DNA from: Chloroflexota bacterium
GTDB lineage: Bacteria > Chloroflexota > Anaerolineae > B4-G1 > SLSP01
Assembly (NCBI GenBank): GCA_012798275.1
Contig: JAAZNO010000331.1
Span: forward strand, 1-7,542
Reading direction: 5' to 3'
DNA length: 7,542 bases
Shown: one piece after another, positions 1-7,542 of the stretch
Layout: each line of letters begins with the position of its first letter
Position numbering within the stretch: position 1 is the stretch's first letter
The notes under the pieces: generated by a model
What the model saw: the letters and a program-made list of their open reading frames with translations, nothing else
The model's database searches: none
Told to the model about the DNA's origin: nothing
Program-made: the position numbers and the translations under genes

Positions 1-7
1 CTCCTTT
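1..7 (-). promoter_or_regulatory. Shine-Dalgarno of a gene starting beyond the left edge
   Basis: The last seven bases of the minus strand read AAAGGAG, a near-perfect Shine-Dalgarno sequence, 34 bases past the sulfotransferase stop codon. With usual spacing, the start codon would lie about 5-10 bases outside the window. This implies that the same-strand gene series continues. No codon of that gene is visible, so its identity is unknown. Confidence 0.5.
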
Positions 8-8
8 G

Positions 9-22
9 GCGCTTGGAAGCGC
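9..22 (-). repeat. Short hairpin after the sulfotransferase gene
   Basis: GCGCTT (9-14) pairs with AAGCGC (17-22) around a two-base centre; in practice the loop would be four bases. It sits 18 bases past the stop codon of the sulfotransferase gene. On the minus strand it is followed by CAAAGGAG rather than a U-run, so it is not an intrinsic terminator. It may be a small intercistronic stem, and chance is also possible. Confidence 0.3.
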
Positions 23-40
23 ACCGATGTGACGACGAGT

Positions 41-1216
41 CTAATTGTCGGGAACCTGATGCGCCCCTTGCGCTGGCTGAGGCGCCGGAGCTGATTCCAG
101 ACGGCGGTATCCCCACGTGTCAAAGGCAAATGACCAGTGTTGATTCACCTGTTCGATGACGTCTGGCGTGAGCTGATAGCGATTTTTGCGGTAGCTGGTG
201 ACCGAAGCCAGATAGGCTTGTAATGCCGGCTCGGCTTCTGCATAGCCGGGCAGGCCCAGGGTCTCGTAGATGCGACGTGTTTCGTCCAAGGGGGCGGCCT
301 CCAGGTCCTCGAAGCGCACCTCGACCAGGTTCCCCGGCGGGATGAGGGCCCGATCGGCCAGGTATTGTTGCAGGAGCTGGGGGTAGAACTGCAAGATGTG
401 GCGGTCAATTTCCGCTGGCTCAATCTGCTGCAATTGTGACTTCGACAGCACCACGTGCCAGAGCTGCCGCGTGGACAGGAACAGATCGTAGGGGTTGCGG
501 ACGATGTGGATGAATTTCGCGTCGGGGAAGAGCTCTTGCAGCACGCGGATCCGCCCGGTGTTGGCGCAGTTTTTGAGAATCAGCCGTTTGCCTCCCGCAA
601 GCAGCGTGGCCTTGCGTAGAATTTCCACGTAGGAGGCTGACCACTCGGCAAGCGTTGCCGGGGTGATCCCCTGAAACAGGGTCGTCCGCGCAAAGATCTC
701 GTCTGCCTGCCGGGGGAAGGAGAAGACATGGAGGAAGGAATGCGGCGTGACATTGGCCATGGCGAATTCCTCTTCCTGAGGCGCATCAATCCGCAAGGGG
801 ACGTTGTCAATGAACCGCGTGGGGTGTCCTTTCACCAGCCAGTATCCTACGATCTTCTTGATGCGCCCCTGCCCAACGAGGCAAAAGCCGGGCGCCAGGG
901 TCTGAAACGTGGAGACGAAACCCAGTTGCGGGTCCTGGCAGAGCAGCAAGTGCAGGTGTGTGGTGCCGCTGCGCCAATGTCCTATAATGAAAATGGGCGC
1001 CGGCTGAATGGCCGTGCGATGGATTGTCGAAGCGTAGCGCAGCTGTTCGTACACGCGCACCGGACTGGTCAACAGCGTGGTCAACGTCACGAAAAGGACG
1101 CGCGGCAGATAATGGGCCTCCACCTTTTTGTGGCGCCACAGCAGCCGTAGCCAGTTCTGCAGCGAGCCCATCGCTACTGGATGTTCGAACATGGCCGCCA
1201 GTTCTTCACGGTTCAT
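41..1216 (-). CDS. PAPS-dependent sulfotransferase family protein
   Basis: This 391-residue enzyme should move a sulfuryl group from PAPS to a hydroxyl or similar acceptor in the cytoplasm, probably at the membrane face. The 5'-phosphosulfate loop is GHWRSGTTHL (79-88). The 3'-phosphate region is FIHIVRNPYDLFLSTR (235-250), with the expected Arg240 and Ser248. PQEEEFAM (146-153) and RFEDL (301-305) are also typical of the Sulfotransfer_3-like group. The family's usual LLKNPPNTARI is LILKNCANTGRI here (212-223). A hydrophobic stretch at about 36-55 recurs in this family and may touch the membrane. The frame stays open to 1375, but that would overlap the propeller gene by about 158 bases. ATG at 1216 has GGAG nine bases upstream and sits one base after the propeller stop; ATG at 1231 lacks a Shine-Dalgarno. 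The C-terminal tail (about 375-391) is rich in Pro, Ala and Gln. The acceptor cannot be read from sequence, but the nearby PAPS synthase fits well. Confidence 0.9.
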   Translation of the reverse strand: MNREELAAMFEHPVAMGSLQNWLRLLWRHKKVEAHYLPRVLFVTLTTLLTSPVRVYEQLRYASTIHRTAIQPAPIFIIGHWRSGTTHLHLLLCQDPQLGFVSTFQTLAPGFCLVGQGRIKKIVGYWLVKGHPTRFIDNVPLRIDAPQEEEFAMANVTPHSFLHVFSFPRQADEIFARTTLFQGITPATLAEWSASYVEILRKATLLAGGKRLILKNCANTGRIRVLQELFPDAKFIHIVRNPYDLFLSTRQLWHVVLSKSQLQQIEPAEIDRHILQFYPQLLQQYLADRALIPPGNLVEVRFEDLEAAPLDETRRIYETLGLPGYAEAEPALQAYLASVTSYRKNRYQLTPDVIEQVNQHWSFAFDTWGYRRLESAPAPQPAQGAHQVPDN

Positions 1217-1217
1217 T

Positions 1218-2861
1218 TTAACGCGCTCCATCGCGCACGGCCACAAGGCCAAAGATGGTGGTTGAGTAAGCCAGTCCGCCATCGGGGTGGAGAAAAAGGG
1301 CGCCGGCCCAGTTGTTGTAACCCAATCCCGCACCGGTGCGTTGTTTGTAGACGGTCTGCCCTGTTCGCCAATCAATGGCCGTCAGATACCATGGCGTGAT
1401 CAAGCCCTTCTCGCCGCGCCAGTACATGTAAGCCAGGCCATTCCCCAAGGACAGTTTGAAGACGCCGATGCCTTTTTCGTCACTCGCCCAGATTTCCCGG
1501 CACTGATAGCTGCCATCGGGCTGTCGCACGGCATCCACCCGTGTCAGTCCGGGTTCGGGGCGAGAGCGTGGAAAAGTGTGGTGTCCCCAGTTGTTTTCCA
1601 CCAGCACGGAGGTGACGCCAGTGCTTTTGCCAGCGTCGTCCGCCATCTCGAAGCCGACAGCGCTGACGTCGGTGCCGCTCTGTCCCGGGGTGAACACCGG
1701 TGCACTGCACATCACGGTGCCATCGGAGCGGCGTACAAAGAGGACGTGAATCCTGGGCTCGGCGTTGTCGGTGATCACGACCAGCCCCTCCGGGGTGCCG
1801 ACCAGCGTCACCGAGGTGCCTGAGCCTCGGGTGATGTGACCGGGCTTCTTCCCTGGGCCACGATCGTAGGCCGTGCGCCAGGTGATGGCCGGGCCCCCCG
1901 CTGCGTCGTGCTGGAAGCGATAGAGGGCGTAGTCGGAGACGATGAACACGCCATCCTCCCCCACGGCGAACGAATTCTCGATGATTTCGTTTTCGAGGCG
2001 CAGGGTGTGAACGGAGCCGGTTTCGACGTCTACCGTGCCCACTATCCCGGCTGTGGTGGCATACCAGTAGACCGTGCCATCCCAATCAGGCAGCACCCAC
2101 GCCACGCTATCCTCAGCGGGCCAGGGAAGGGGCGCCACGTGAGAGCGCAGGTCATATTCGCGCACCAGTTCGAAGGTGACGTGCGTGTGCATATCGGGGA
2201 CCTGGACGACGCGGATAGTATTGTCAGTGGTCGGCACGACGGCGCGGCCCTGCTCGTCGAGGTAGAAATACATCCCCGCGCCCAGATATTCCCAGGGGGG
2301 AATGCCCTGGAGAATCCAGCGGCTGCTCCGCGACGGCAGATCGTAGGCGGCAAGTTCCTGTAGCGTCAAGGCGTCGAGCAGTTCGAGCTGGAATTTCCCG
2401 CCATTGCTGTAGACGGCGACGATTCGCCCCTCCCGGTCAAAGGCAAGCGTGCCATAGCCGCCGAAGCCTTGCGTTCGCGAGCTCACCTGCGGGTTCAGAC
2501 CCAGGGGCCCGCTGGCCGGATAGGTGTCGCTCATGTAGGCGTCATCGTGCATGTTGTTGCCGACGCCCGCTGCCATGAAGGGGTGCTCGGGAATGGGCAG
2601 GTGGGAAATCGGCGCTGGAGTCCAGGCTGGCCGGGGGAAGGACGCTGCCTCGGAGTTGCTGCCGGCAAACCATGGCTCAGGGATTGGCCCGGAGCGCCGG
2701 ATGCCGCTCCAGCCGGTCACCAGGCCGCCTGGCAGCAGAAGCAGCAGGGCGCCGATCCCCAGGATCAGTCCGGCGCAGCCACGGCGGCCTCTCTTTCGGG
2801 GGCTCGTCCGCGAGGGGCGGGTGGATTTGGAAGGCGCAACGTCATGGGCGAGTTGATTCAT
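1218..2861 (-). CDS. Membrane-anchored extracytoplasmic beta-propeller, function unknown
   Basis: This is a 547-residue protein. A basic N-terminus (PRKRGRR, 21-27) is followed by a hydrophobic segment at about 29-49 with no clear AxA cleavage site or lipobox, so it looks like a signal anchor with the bulk outside the membrane. The rest is beta-rich with repeating strands and turns like PQQ-dehydrogenase-type or NHL-type propellers, for example FDREGRIVAVYSNG (141-154), DEQGRAVVPTTDNTIRVV (202-219), VGTVDVETGSVHTLRL (274-289), ENSFAVGEDGVFIVS (295-309) and AIDWRTGQTVYK (495-506). Motifs such as MHDDAYMSD (104-112), ITDNAEP (363-369), VENNWG (421-426) and KLSLGNGLAYMY (469-480) resemble, from memory, a widespread family of uncharacterised secreted proteins, notably in actinobacteria. 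I see no catalytic signature, and it does not look like a classical arylsulfate sulfotransferase propeller. AAGGA seven bases before ATG supports the start. It lies between the epimerase and the sulfotransferase, which suggests a role in handling, sensing or binding the product. Confidence 0.85.
   Translation of the reverse strand: MNQLAHDVAPSKSTRPSRTSPRKRGRRGCAGLILGIGALLLLLPGGLVTGWSGIRRSGPIPEPWFAGSNSEAASFPRPAWTPAPISHLPIPEHPFMAAGVGNNMHDDAYMSDTYPASGPLGLNPQVSSRTQGFGGYGTLAFDREGRIVAVYSNGGKFQLELLDALTLQELAAYDLPSRSSRWILQGIPPWEYLGAGMYFYLDEQGRAVVPTTDNTIRVVQVPDMHTHVTFELVREYDLRSHVAPLPWPAEDSVAWVLPDWDGTVYWYATTAGIVGTVDVETGSVHTLRLENEIIENSFAVGEDGVFIVSDYALYRFQHDAAGGPAITWRTAYDRGPGKKPGHITRGSGTSVTLVGTPEGLVVITDNAEPRIHVLFVRRSDGTVMCSAPVFTPGQSGTDVSAVGFEMADDAGKSTGVTSVLVENNWGHHTFPRSRPEPGLTRVDAVRQPDGSYQCREIWASDEKGIGVFKLSLGNGLAYMYWRGEKGLITPWYLTAIDWRTGQTVYKQRTGAGLGYNNWAGALFLHPDGGLAYSTTIFGLVAVRDGAR
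1226..1229 (-). promoter_or_regulatory. Ribosome binding site that sets the sulfotransferase start
   Basis: GGAG on the minus strand lies within the last codons of the propeller gene, nine bases before ATG 1216-1214. The propeller stop TAA (1220-1218) is one base from that ATG. This stop/start arrangement suggests translational coupling, and it favours the 391-residue form over longer in-frame starts at 1231 or 1375. Confidence 0.6.
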
Positions 2862-2868
2862 GGGTAAT

Positions 2869-2873
2869 TCCTT
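2869..2873 (-). promoter_or_regulatory. Ribosome binding site of the propeller gene
   Basis: AAGGA on the minus strand lies seven bases before ATG 2861-2859. This is near-optimal spacing and fixes the start so that the basic region and anchor segment are included in the protein. Confidence 0.6.
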
Positions 2874-2923
2874 GGATCACTGATGGCGGAGCGCCCGGCG
2901 GCGGCCGCTCTTGCGGCATGCGG

Positions 2924-2939
2924 GCCCATCGCCATGGGC
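2924..2939 (-). repeat. Intercistronic hairpin between epimerase and propeller genes
   Basis: GCCCAT (2924-2929) and ATGGGC (2934-2939) form a six-base-pair stem with a four-base loop, about 14 bases past the epimerase stop. No U-run follows on the minus strand, so it is not a standard terminator. The surrounding 91-bp gap is very GC-rich and contains no gene or clear promoter. It could slow polymerase or mark an RNA-processing point, or it could be chance. Confidence 0.3.
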
Positions 2940-2952
2940 TGGCGGGGCGGTT

Positions 2953-3960
2953 TCATGGCGCATATCCGTGTGCCCGATACCAGGCGACGGCTTTGCTCAG
3001 GGCTTCACGGGCGGGGGCCGGCGACAGGCCCAATTCCCGTATGGCCTTTCCTGGATCGAAGAACTCGTAGCGGCGCGAGAGGCGTACTTTTTCCGGCGTG
3101 GCTGCCGGGATGTGGCGCGGATTCAAGCGCGCCAGGCTCACATCCAGGTACGACCAGGCCTGGGCCACTGCATGGGGAATGTGGAGGCGGACACGCGGTC
3201 GTCCACTGATTTCAGCCAGCAGGTCGAGGAGCTGCTTGAGGGTCAGATTTTCGCCGCCCAGGATGTATCTCTCTCCCACGCGCCCCCGCTCAGCCGCGAG
3301 CAGGTGCCCTCGGGCTACCTCCTCCACATCCACGACGTTGAGTCCGGTGTCCACATAGCCAAACATGCGCCCGTTGAGGAAGTCCACAATGATTTGCCCG
3401 GTGGGCGTTGGCTTGTGATCGCCTACGCCCACCGGCGCGCTGGGGTTGACAATCACCACCGGCAGGCCCTGGCGGGCATAGTCACGCGCGACTTCTTCGG
3501 CGAGAAATTTGCTGCGCTGATAGGGGCCGATGCGTTCCTCCAGTGTGGCGGGGGTCTCCTCCGTCGCGGGGGTGTGATCCCGGTGGCAGCCCAATGTGGC
3601 GACGGAACTGGTGTATACCACACGGGTCACTTGGGCGCGGCGGGCCGCCTCCAGCACCCGGCGGGTACCCTCGACATTGGTCTGATAAAAATCGTCCCAC
3701 CGATGAGGGGAGTAACTGTACAGGGCGGCGACGTGAAATACCCACTCACAGCCGGCAAGCCCTCTGGCCAGCGCCGAGTCGGTGTGCAAGTCGCCGGGCA
3801 CTCGCTCCACCGGCAGGCCGTCCAGCTGGCGGGTATCGGAACCAGGACGGACCAACGTCCGCACTTCATGCCCCGCGGCGAGCAGGCCACGCACCACAGC
3901 GCTGCCGATGAATCCCGTGCCCCCGGTCACAAATACCCGCATGTTCTCCCCGCTCGCCAT
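2953..3960 (-). CDS. hpnA: HpnA-type NAD(P)-dependent sugar epimerase/dehydratase
   Basis: This 335-residue cytoplasmic enzyme belongs to the extended short-chain dehydrogenase family. The N-terminal Rossmann motif is GGTGFIG (13-19). The catalytic set is Ser119 (in YTSSV), Tyr147 and Lys151 (YQRSK). PTPTGQIIVDFLNGRM (184-199), YVDTGLNVVDVEEVARGH (202-219) and GERYILGGENLTL (229-241) closely follow the group annotated as hopanoid-associated sugar epimerase, HpnA. Length is normal for that group. HpnA's substrate is not firmly established to my knowledge; the name comes from its location in hopanoid gene clusters. No squalene cyclase or other hopanoid gene is visible here. Two starts are possible: ATG at 3960, or ATG at 3942, which matches the family's usual MRVFVTGG N-terminus but has GGGGAG only three bases upstream. 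It lies 57 bp after the PAPS synthase gene and 91 bp before the propeller gene, all on the same strand. It may make or modify a sugar on the molecule to be sulfated. Confidence 0.87.
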   Translation of the reverse strand: MASGENMRVFVTGGTGFIGSAVVRGLLAAGHEVRTLVRPGSDTRQLDGLPVERVPGDLHTDSALARGLAGCEWVFHVAALYSYSPHRWDDFYQTNVEGTRRVLEAARRAQVTRVVYTSSVATLGCHRDHTPATEETPATLEERIGPYQRSKFLAEEVARDYARQGLPVVIVNPSAPVGVGDHKPTPTGQIIVDFLNGRMFGYVDTGLNVVDVEEVARGHLLAAERGRVGERYILGGENLTLKQLLDLLAEISGRPRVRLHIPHAVAQAWSYLDVSLARLNPRHIPAATPEKVRLSRRYEFFDPGKAIRELGLSPAPAREALSKAVAWYRAHGYAP

Positions 3961-3992
3961 GAGTTCTCACGCTGTCTGCAGTCATGCGCTGG

Positions 3993-4017
3993 AGTATAGC
4001 CCAGAACTGGATTTGGT

Positions 4018-4020
<3 letters not shown>
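3993..4020 (-). promoter_or_regulatory. Possible sigma70-like promoter before the epimerase gene
   Basis: On the minus strand TATACT (3998-3993) is a five-of-six -10 match. TAGACC (4020-4015), a four-of-six -35 match, sits 16 bases upstream and overlaps the stop codon of the PAPS synthase gene. A start about seven bases downstream would leave a leader of roughly 27 bases. If real, it is an internal promoter that lets the epimerase, propeller and sulfotransferase genes be expressed apart from the synthase. Evidence is only these hexamers. Confidence 0.35.
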
Positions 4021-5999
<1,979 letters not shown>

Positions 6000-7217
6000 T
6001 CAAGAAGGCAGCACTGACTTCTCCGTCTTTTGCCGCGAGAGGGCCTGGAACACCGTCAGCAGGGTCACGAACAACCCTACCAGCCAGAGCGGAATGACTT
6101 CCAGGGAGAACTGCCGCGCCAGGACGCCGGCGAGGCTGGGGACGATGGCGCCTCCCAGACCGCCGCCGGCGATCTGCATGCCGATGGTGTTCGCCGCGAA
6201 GCGCTCGCCGACGCGCTGACTGGTGCCTGAGACGAGCGCGGGGAAGATCGGCGCGATGGCAAAGCCGCAGACTGCCACGGCGATGAGGTTGGCAACGGGA
6301 GCCGGGTTCCATAGCAAAAGAAGGGCGCCACACAGAGCGGCGATCAAACTGCCGCGGACGAGGGTGTTGGCGCGGACATGTCGCGTATAAAGTCCTGCCA
6401 GCACCCGCCCCACCGTGAACATCGCCCAGTAACTGCCCGTCCAGAAGCCGGCGGCGGTGGGATCCACCCCGCGCGATTCGGTGAGGAGGGTGTACACCCA
6501 GGTGCCCAGGGTGACCTCAGCACCGGTGTAGAACAGGAACAGCAGCACGCTGAGCCAGACCCGCGGCTGACGCAAGGTCTCGCTCATCGGCGTCTTGTAA
6601 TCCGTGAGGCGCTGCGGTTGCTCCGCCGTCGGGGACGTCTCTCCCTGATTCCACATGGAGAGCGTCAGCGCAAAACCTGTCGCCAGCAGCAGCTGGAAAA
6701 TGCCGACGATGCGGTAGCCGGCGCGCCAGGAGTTGAGCGAGGTGAGGGCAAACGTCATGATGAGGGGGCCGAGGGTCACGCCGATACCGTAGCTGGCATG
6801 GAGCCACTGCATCAAGCCCTCGCCGAAGTGTGCGGCGACGTAAGTGTTGAGCCCCGCGTCAATGGCACCGGCACCGAGGCCCGCTCCCAGGCCCAGGGCG
6901 ACCATCGAGCCCCAGTTCGGCACGAGGGTGTCGCCGATGAGGACACTGCCGGTCAGCGCACAGCTGATGGCCAGGACGCGCCCCACACCCAGCCGTGAGA
7001 TGAAGAAACCGCTGTTGAAGCTGGAAAACATGTAACCGGCCGTGCTGGCGATGAAGATGGCGCCGACGGCATTCAACGGCACCGAAAAGCTGGTGCGGAT
7101 CGAGGGGAGCGCCACGCCGAACAGGCCATCGGGCATGCCCAGCGAGATGAAGGCGATGTATGCCAGGATGATGAGGCCGAGTCGCGGTTGGGCTTTGATA
7201 CGGTTGGCGATATTCAT
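6000..7217 (-). CDS. MFS transporter, fucose permease-like (FHS-type)
   Basis: This is a 405-residue inner-membrane protein with about 12 hydrophobic segments in two halves: roughly 13-37, 47-71, 76-97, 102-125, 139-160 and 168-188, then 217-246, 255-278, 287-303, 307-330, 343-367 and 374-394. A polar loop (189-216) joins the halves, as is normal for the major facilitator superfamily. The loop between segments 2 and 3 carries FISRLGVGR (72-80), a variant of the superfamily motif. GAIDAGLNTYVAAHF (117-131) is typical of the fucose permease-like group. Substrate cannot be assigned; sugars are common for relatives, but export of other metabolites is also known in the superfamily. ATG at 7217 has AGGA 12 bases upstream, somewhat far, and no alternative upstream start is in frame. 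It has its own promoter, and no terminator separates it from the PAPS synthase gene 209 bp downstream. Involvement in the sulfation pathway is only a suggestion. Confidence 0.88.
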   Translation of the reverse strand: MNIANRIKAQPRLGLIILAYIAFISLGMPDGLFGVALPSIRTSFSVPLNAVGAIFIASTAGYMFSSFNSGFFISRLGVGRVLAISCALTGSVLIGDTLVPNWGSMVALGLGAGLGAGAIDAGLNTYVAAHFGEGLMQWLHASYGIGVTLGPLIMTFALTSLNSWRAGYRIVGIFQLLLATGFALTLSMWNQGETSPTAEQPQRLTDYKTPMSETLRQPRVWLSVLLFLFYTGAEVTLGTWVYTLLTESRGVDPTAAGFWTGSYWAMFTVGRVLAGLYTRHVRANTLVRGSLIAALCGALLLLWNPAPVANLIAVAVCGFAIAPIFPALVSGTSQRVGERFAANTIGMQIAGGGLGGAIVPSLAGVLARQFSLEVIPLWLVGLFVTLLTVFQALSRQKTEKSVLPS

Positions 7218-7229
7218 AGGTATCGTGAT

Positions 7230-7239
7230 TCCTGTCCTT
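7230..7239 (-). promoter_or_regulatory. Ribosome binding region of the MFS gene
   Basis: Two Shine-Dalgarno-like cores, AAGGA (7239-7235) and AGGA (7233-7230), lie 17 and 12 bases before ATG 7217-7215. The nearer one is the likelier site although its spacing is longer than usual, which may mean modest translation. Confidence 0.4.
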
Positions 7240-7294
7240 GTTGAAATGTCGGCTGCCGCCAGGAGTTGTGACGCCCAGCGGCTTCCAAAATTTT

Positions 7295-7303
7295 ATTATA
7301 ACA
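7295..7303 (-). promoter_or_regulatory. Extended -10 promoter of the MFS gene
   Basis: The minus strand reads TGTTATAAT, a perfect TGn-TATAAT extended -10 element in the most AT-rich patch of the intergenic region. No good -35 hexamer is found 16-18 bases upstream, which is common for extended -10 promoters. A start near 7288 would give a leader of about 70 bases. It lies downstream of the terminator at 7360-7395, so it would begin a new transcript for the MFS gene and perhaps for the genes beyond. Confidence 0.65.
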
Positions 7304-7359
7304 CAAGACTGATGCCGGCCTCCCAGCAAGGTGACGGCGGCAGACCCCCCAGCGGGTAC

Positions 7360-7395
7360 AAAAACCTCGCGGCGGGAGCGTTCTCGCCGCGAGGT
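7360..7395 (-). terminator. Rho-independent terminator of the response-regulator gene
   Basis: On the minus strand ACCTCGCGGCG (7395-7385) pairs perfectly with CGCCGCGAGGT (7374-7364) around a ten-base loop. The 3' arm runs into a short U-run (7364-7360). The stem is eleven base pairs and very GC-rich, and it begins 21 bases past the receiver gene's stop codon. It separates the receiver gene from the MFS transcription unit. Confidence 0.88.
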
Positions 7396-7416
7396 CTCGC
7401 CGATCGCGTCCTGGCT

Positions 7417-7542
7417 TCAGGCGAACAGTTTTTCCATCTCCACAGGAGTGTAGGGCTTGAGAATCACGTCCTTCACCCCCAGCTGCAGCAGTTCGGTGGC
7501 GCGCTCGGCCCACAGCCGCGAGGCGACCACCACGGTTTTCTC
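7417..7542 (-). CDS. Response-regulator receiver domain, C-terminal fragment (partial)
   Basis: The minus strand from the window edge is open for 41 codons to TGA at 7419-7417. The peptide has the layout of the end of a CheY-like receiver: strand 4 (TVVVASR), helix 4 (WAERATELLQLGV), strand 5 with the conserved Lys-Pro pair (DVILKPY), and a short last helix (TPVEMEKLFA). The phosphoacceptor aspartate would lie upstream, outside the window. Since the protein ends right after the receiver fold, it is either a single-domain response regulator or a larger protein with a C-terminal receiver. An intrinsic terminator follows closely, so this gene is probably not cotranscribed with the MFS gene. Confidence 0.82.
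   Translation of the reverse strand, partial: EKTVVVASRLWAERATELLQLGVKDVILKPYTPVEMEKLFA

Noticed and set aside
1217..1375. N-terminal extension of the sulfotransferase to ATG 1375
   Set aside because: It would overlap the propeller gene by about 158 bases, its residues do not resemble the family, and a better start with GGAG exists at 1216.
1836..2363. Plus-strand open frame opposite the propeller gene (others at 1287-1823 and 728-1150)
   Set aside because: These are antisense shadows with no recognised domain and no good ribosome site; the minus-strand genes explain the region fully.
1218..2861. The propeller as an arylsulfate sulfotransferase (ASST-type propeller)
   Set aside because: The neighbourhood made this tempting, but I see no ASST-like catalytic histidine context, and its motifs fit a different family of secreted propellers.
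2911..3999. A 362-codon open frame on the plus strand opposite the epimerase gene
   Set aside because: It is antisense to a gene with clear catalytic motifs, its translation shows no recognisable domain, and long antisense frames are common opposite GC-rich genes.
6378..6998. A 206-codon plus-strand open frame opposite the MFS gene
   Set aside because: Its translation is rich in Gly, Arg, Glu and His with no fold signature, and it mirrors the codon pattern of the MFS gene.
7274..7355. Direct repeat CCCAGCGG at 7274-7281 and 7348-7355 flanking the MFS promoter
   Set aside because: Eight GC-rich bases repeated once within 80 bases is not unlikely by chance, and there is no symmetry suggesting an operator.
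7214..7513. A 99-codon minus-strand open frame overlapping the receiver gene and the terminator
   Set aside because: It is in a different frame from the receiver domain, runs through the terminator hairpin and promoter, and has no recognisable domain.

Overview
All genes in this window lie on the minus strand, so transcription runs from high to low coordinates. By eye the GC content is about 60%, and stop codons are ordinary TAA/TAG/TGA. The ATP-sulfurylase/APS-kinase fusion, the HpnA-type epimerase and the membrane-anchored propeller fit a free-living, moderately high-GC bacterium. I cannot assign a phylum. I see no insertion sequence, integrase, tRNA, rRNA, CRISPR array or phage gene.

Layout in transcription order. 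(1) 7542-7417: the last 41 codons of a response-regulator receiver domain, followed by a strong intrinsic terminator (7395-7360). (2) An extended -10 promoter (7303-7295) feeds a 405-residue MFS transporter of the fucose-permease-like (FHS) type (7217-6000). (3) A 209-bp spacer with some inverted-repeat potential and no clear terminator (5999-5791). (4) A 590-residue bifunctional sulfate adenylyltransferase/adenylylsulfate kinase (5790-4018), which makes PAPS. (5) After 57 bp, an HpnA-type NAD(P)-dependent sugar epimerase/dehydratase (3960-2953). (6) After 91 bp, a membrane-anchored secreted beta-propeller of unknown function (2861-1218). (7) Almost touching it, a PAPS-dependent sulfotransferase (1216-41), probably translationally coupled to the propeller gene. 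(8) The left edge ends with a strong Shine-Dalgarno sequence (7-1), so another same-strand gene probably begins just outside the window.

The genes from 5790 to 41 read as one functional unit. The fusion enzyme activates sulfate to PAPS, the sulfotransferase spends PAPS on an acceptor, the epimerase may supply or modify a sugar or isoprenoid-linked acceptor, and the propeller acts outside the cytoplasmic membrane. The best hypothesis is a small locus for a sulfated lipid, glycolipid or other metabolite. The enzyme classes are clear from motifs; the acceptor and the propeller's role are not. The MFS transporter could belong to the pathway but has its own promoter and may be independent.
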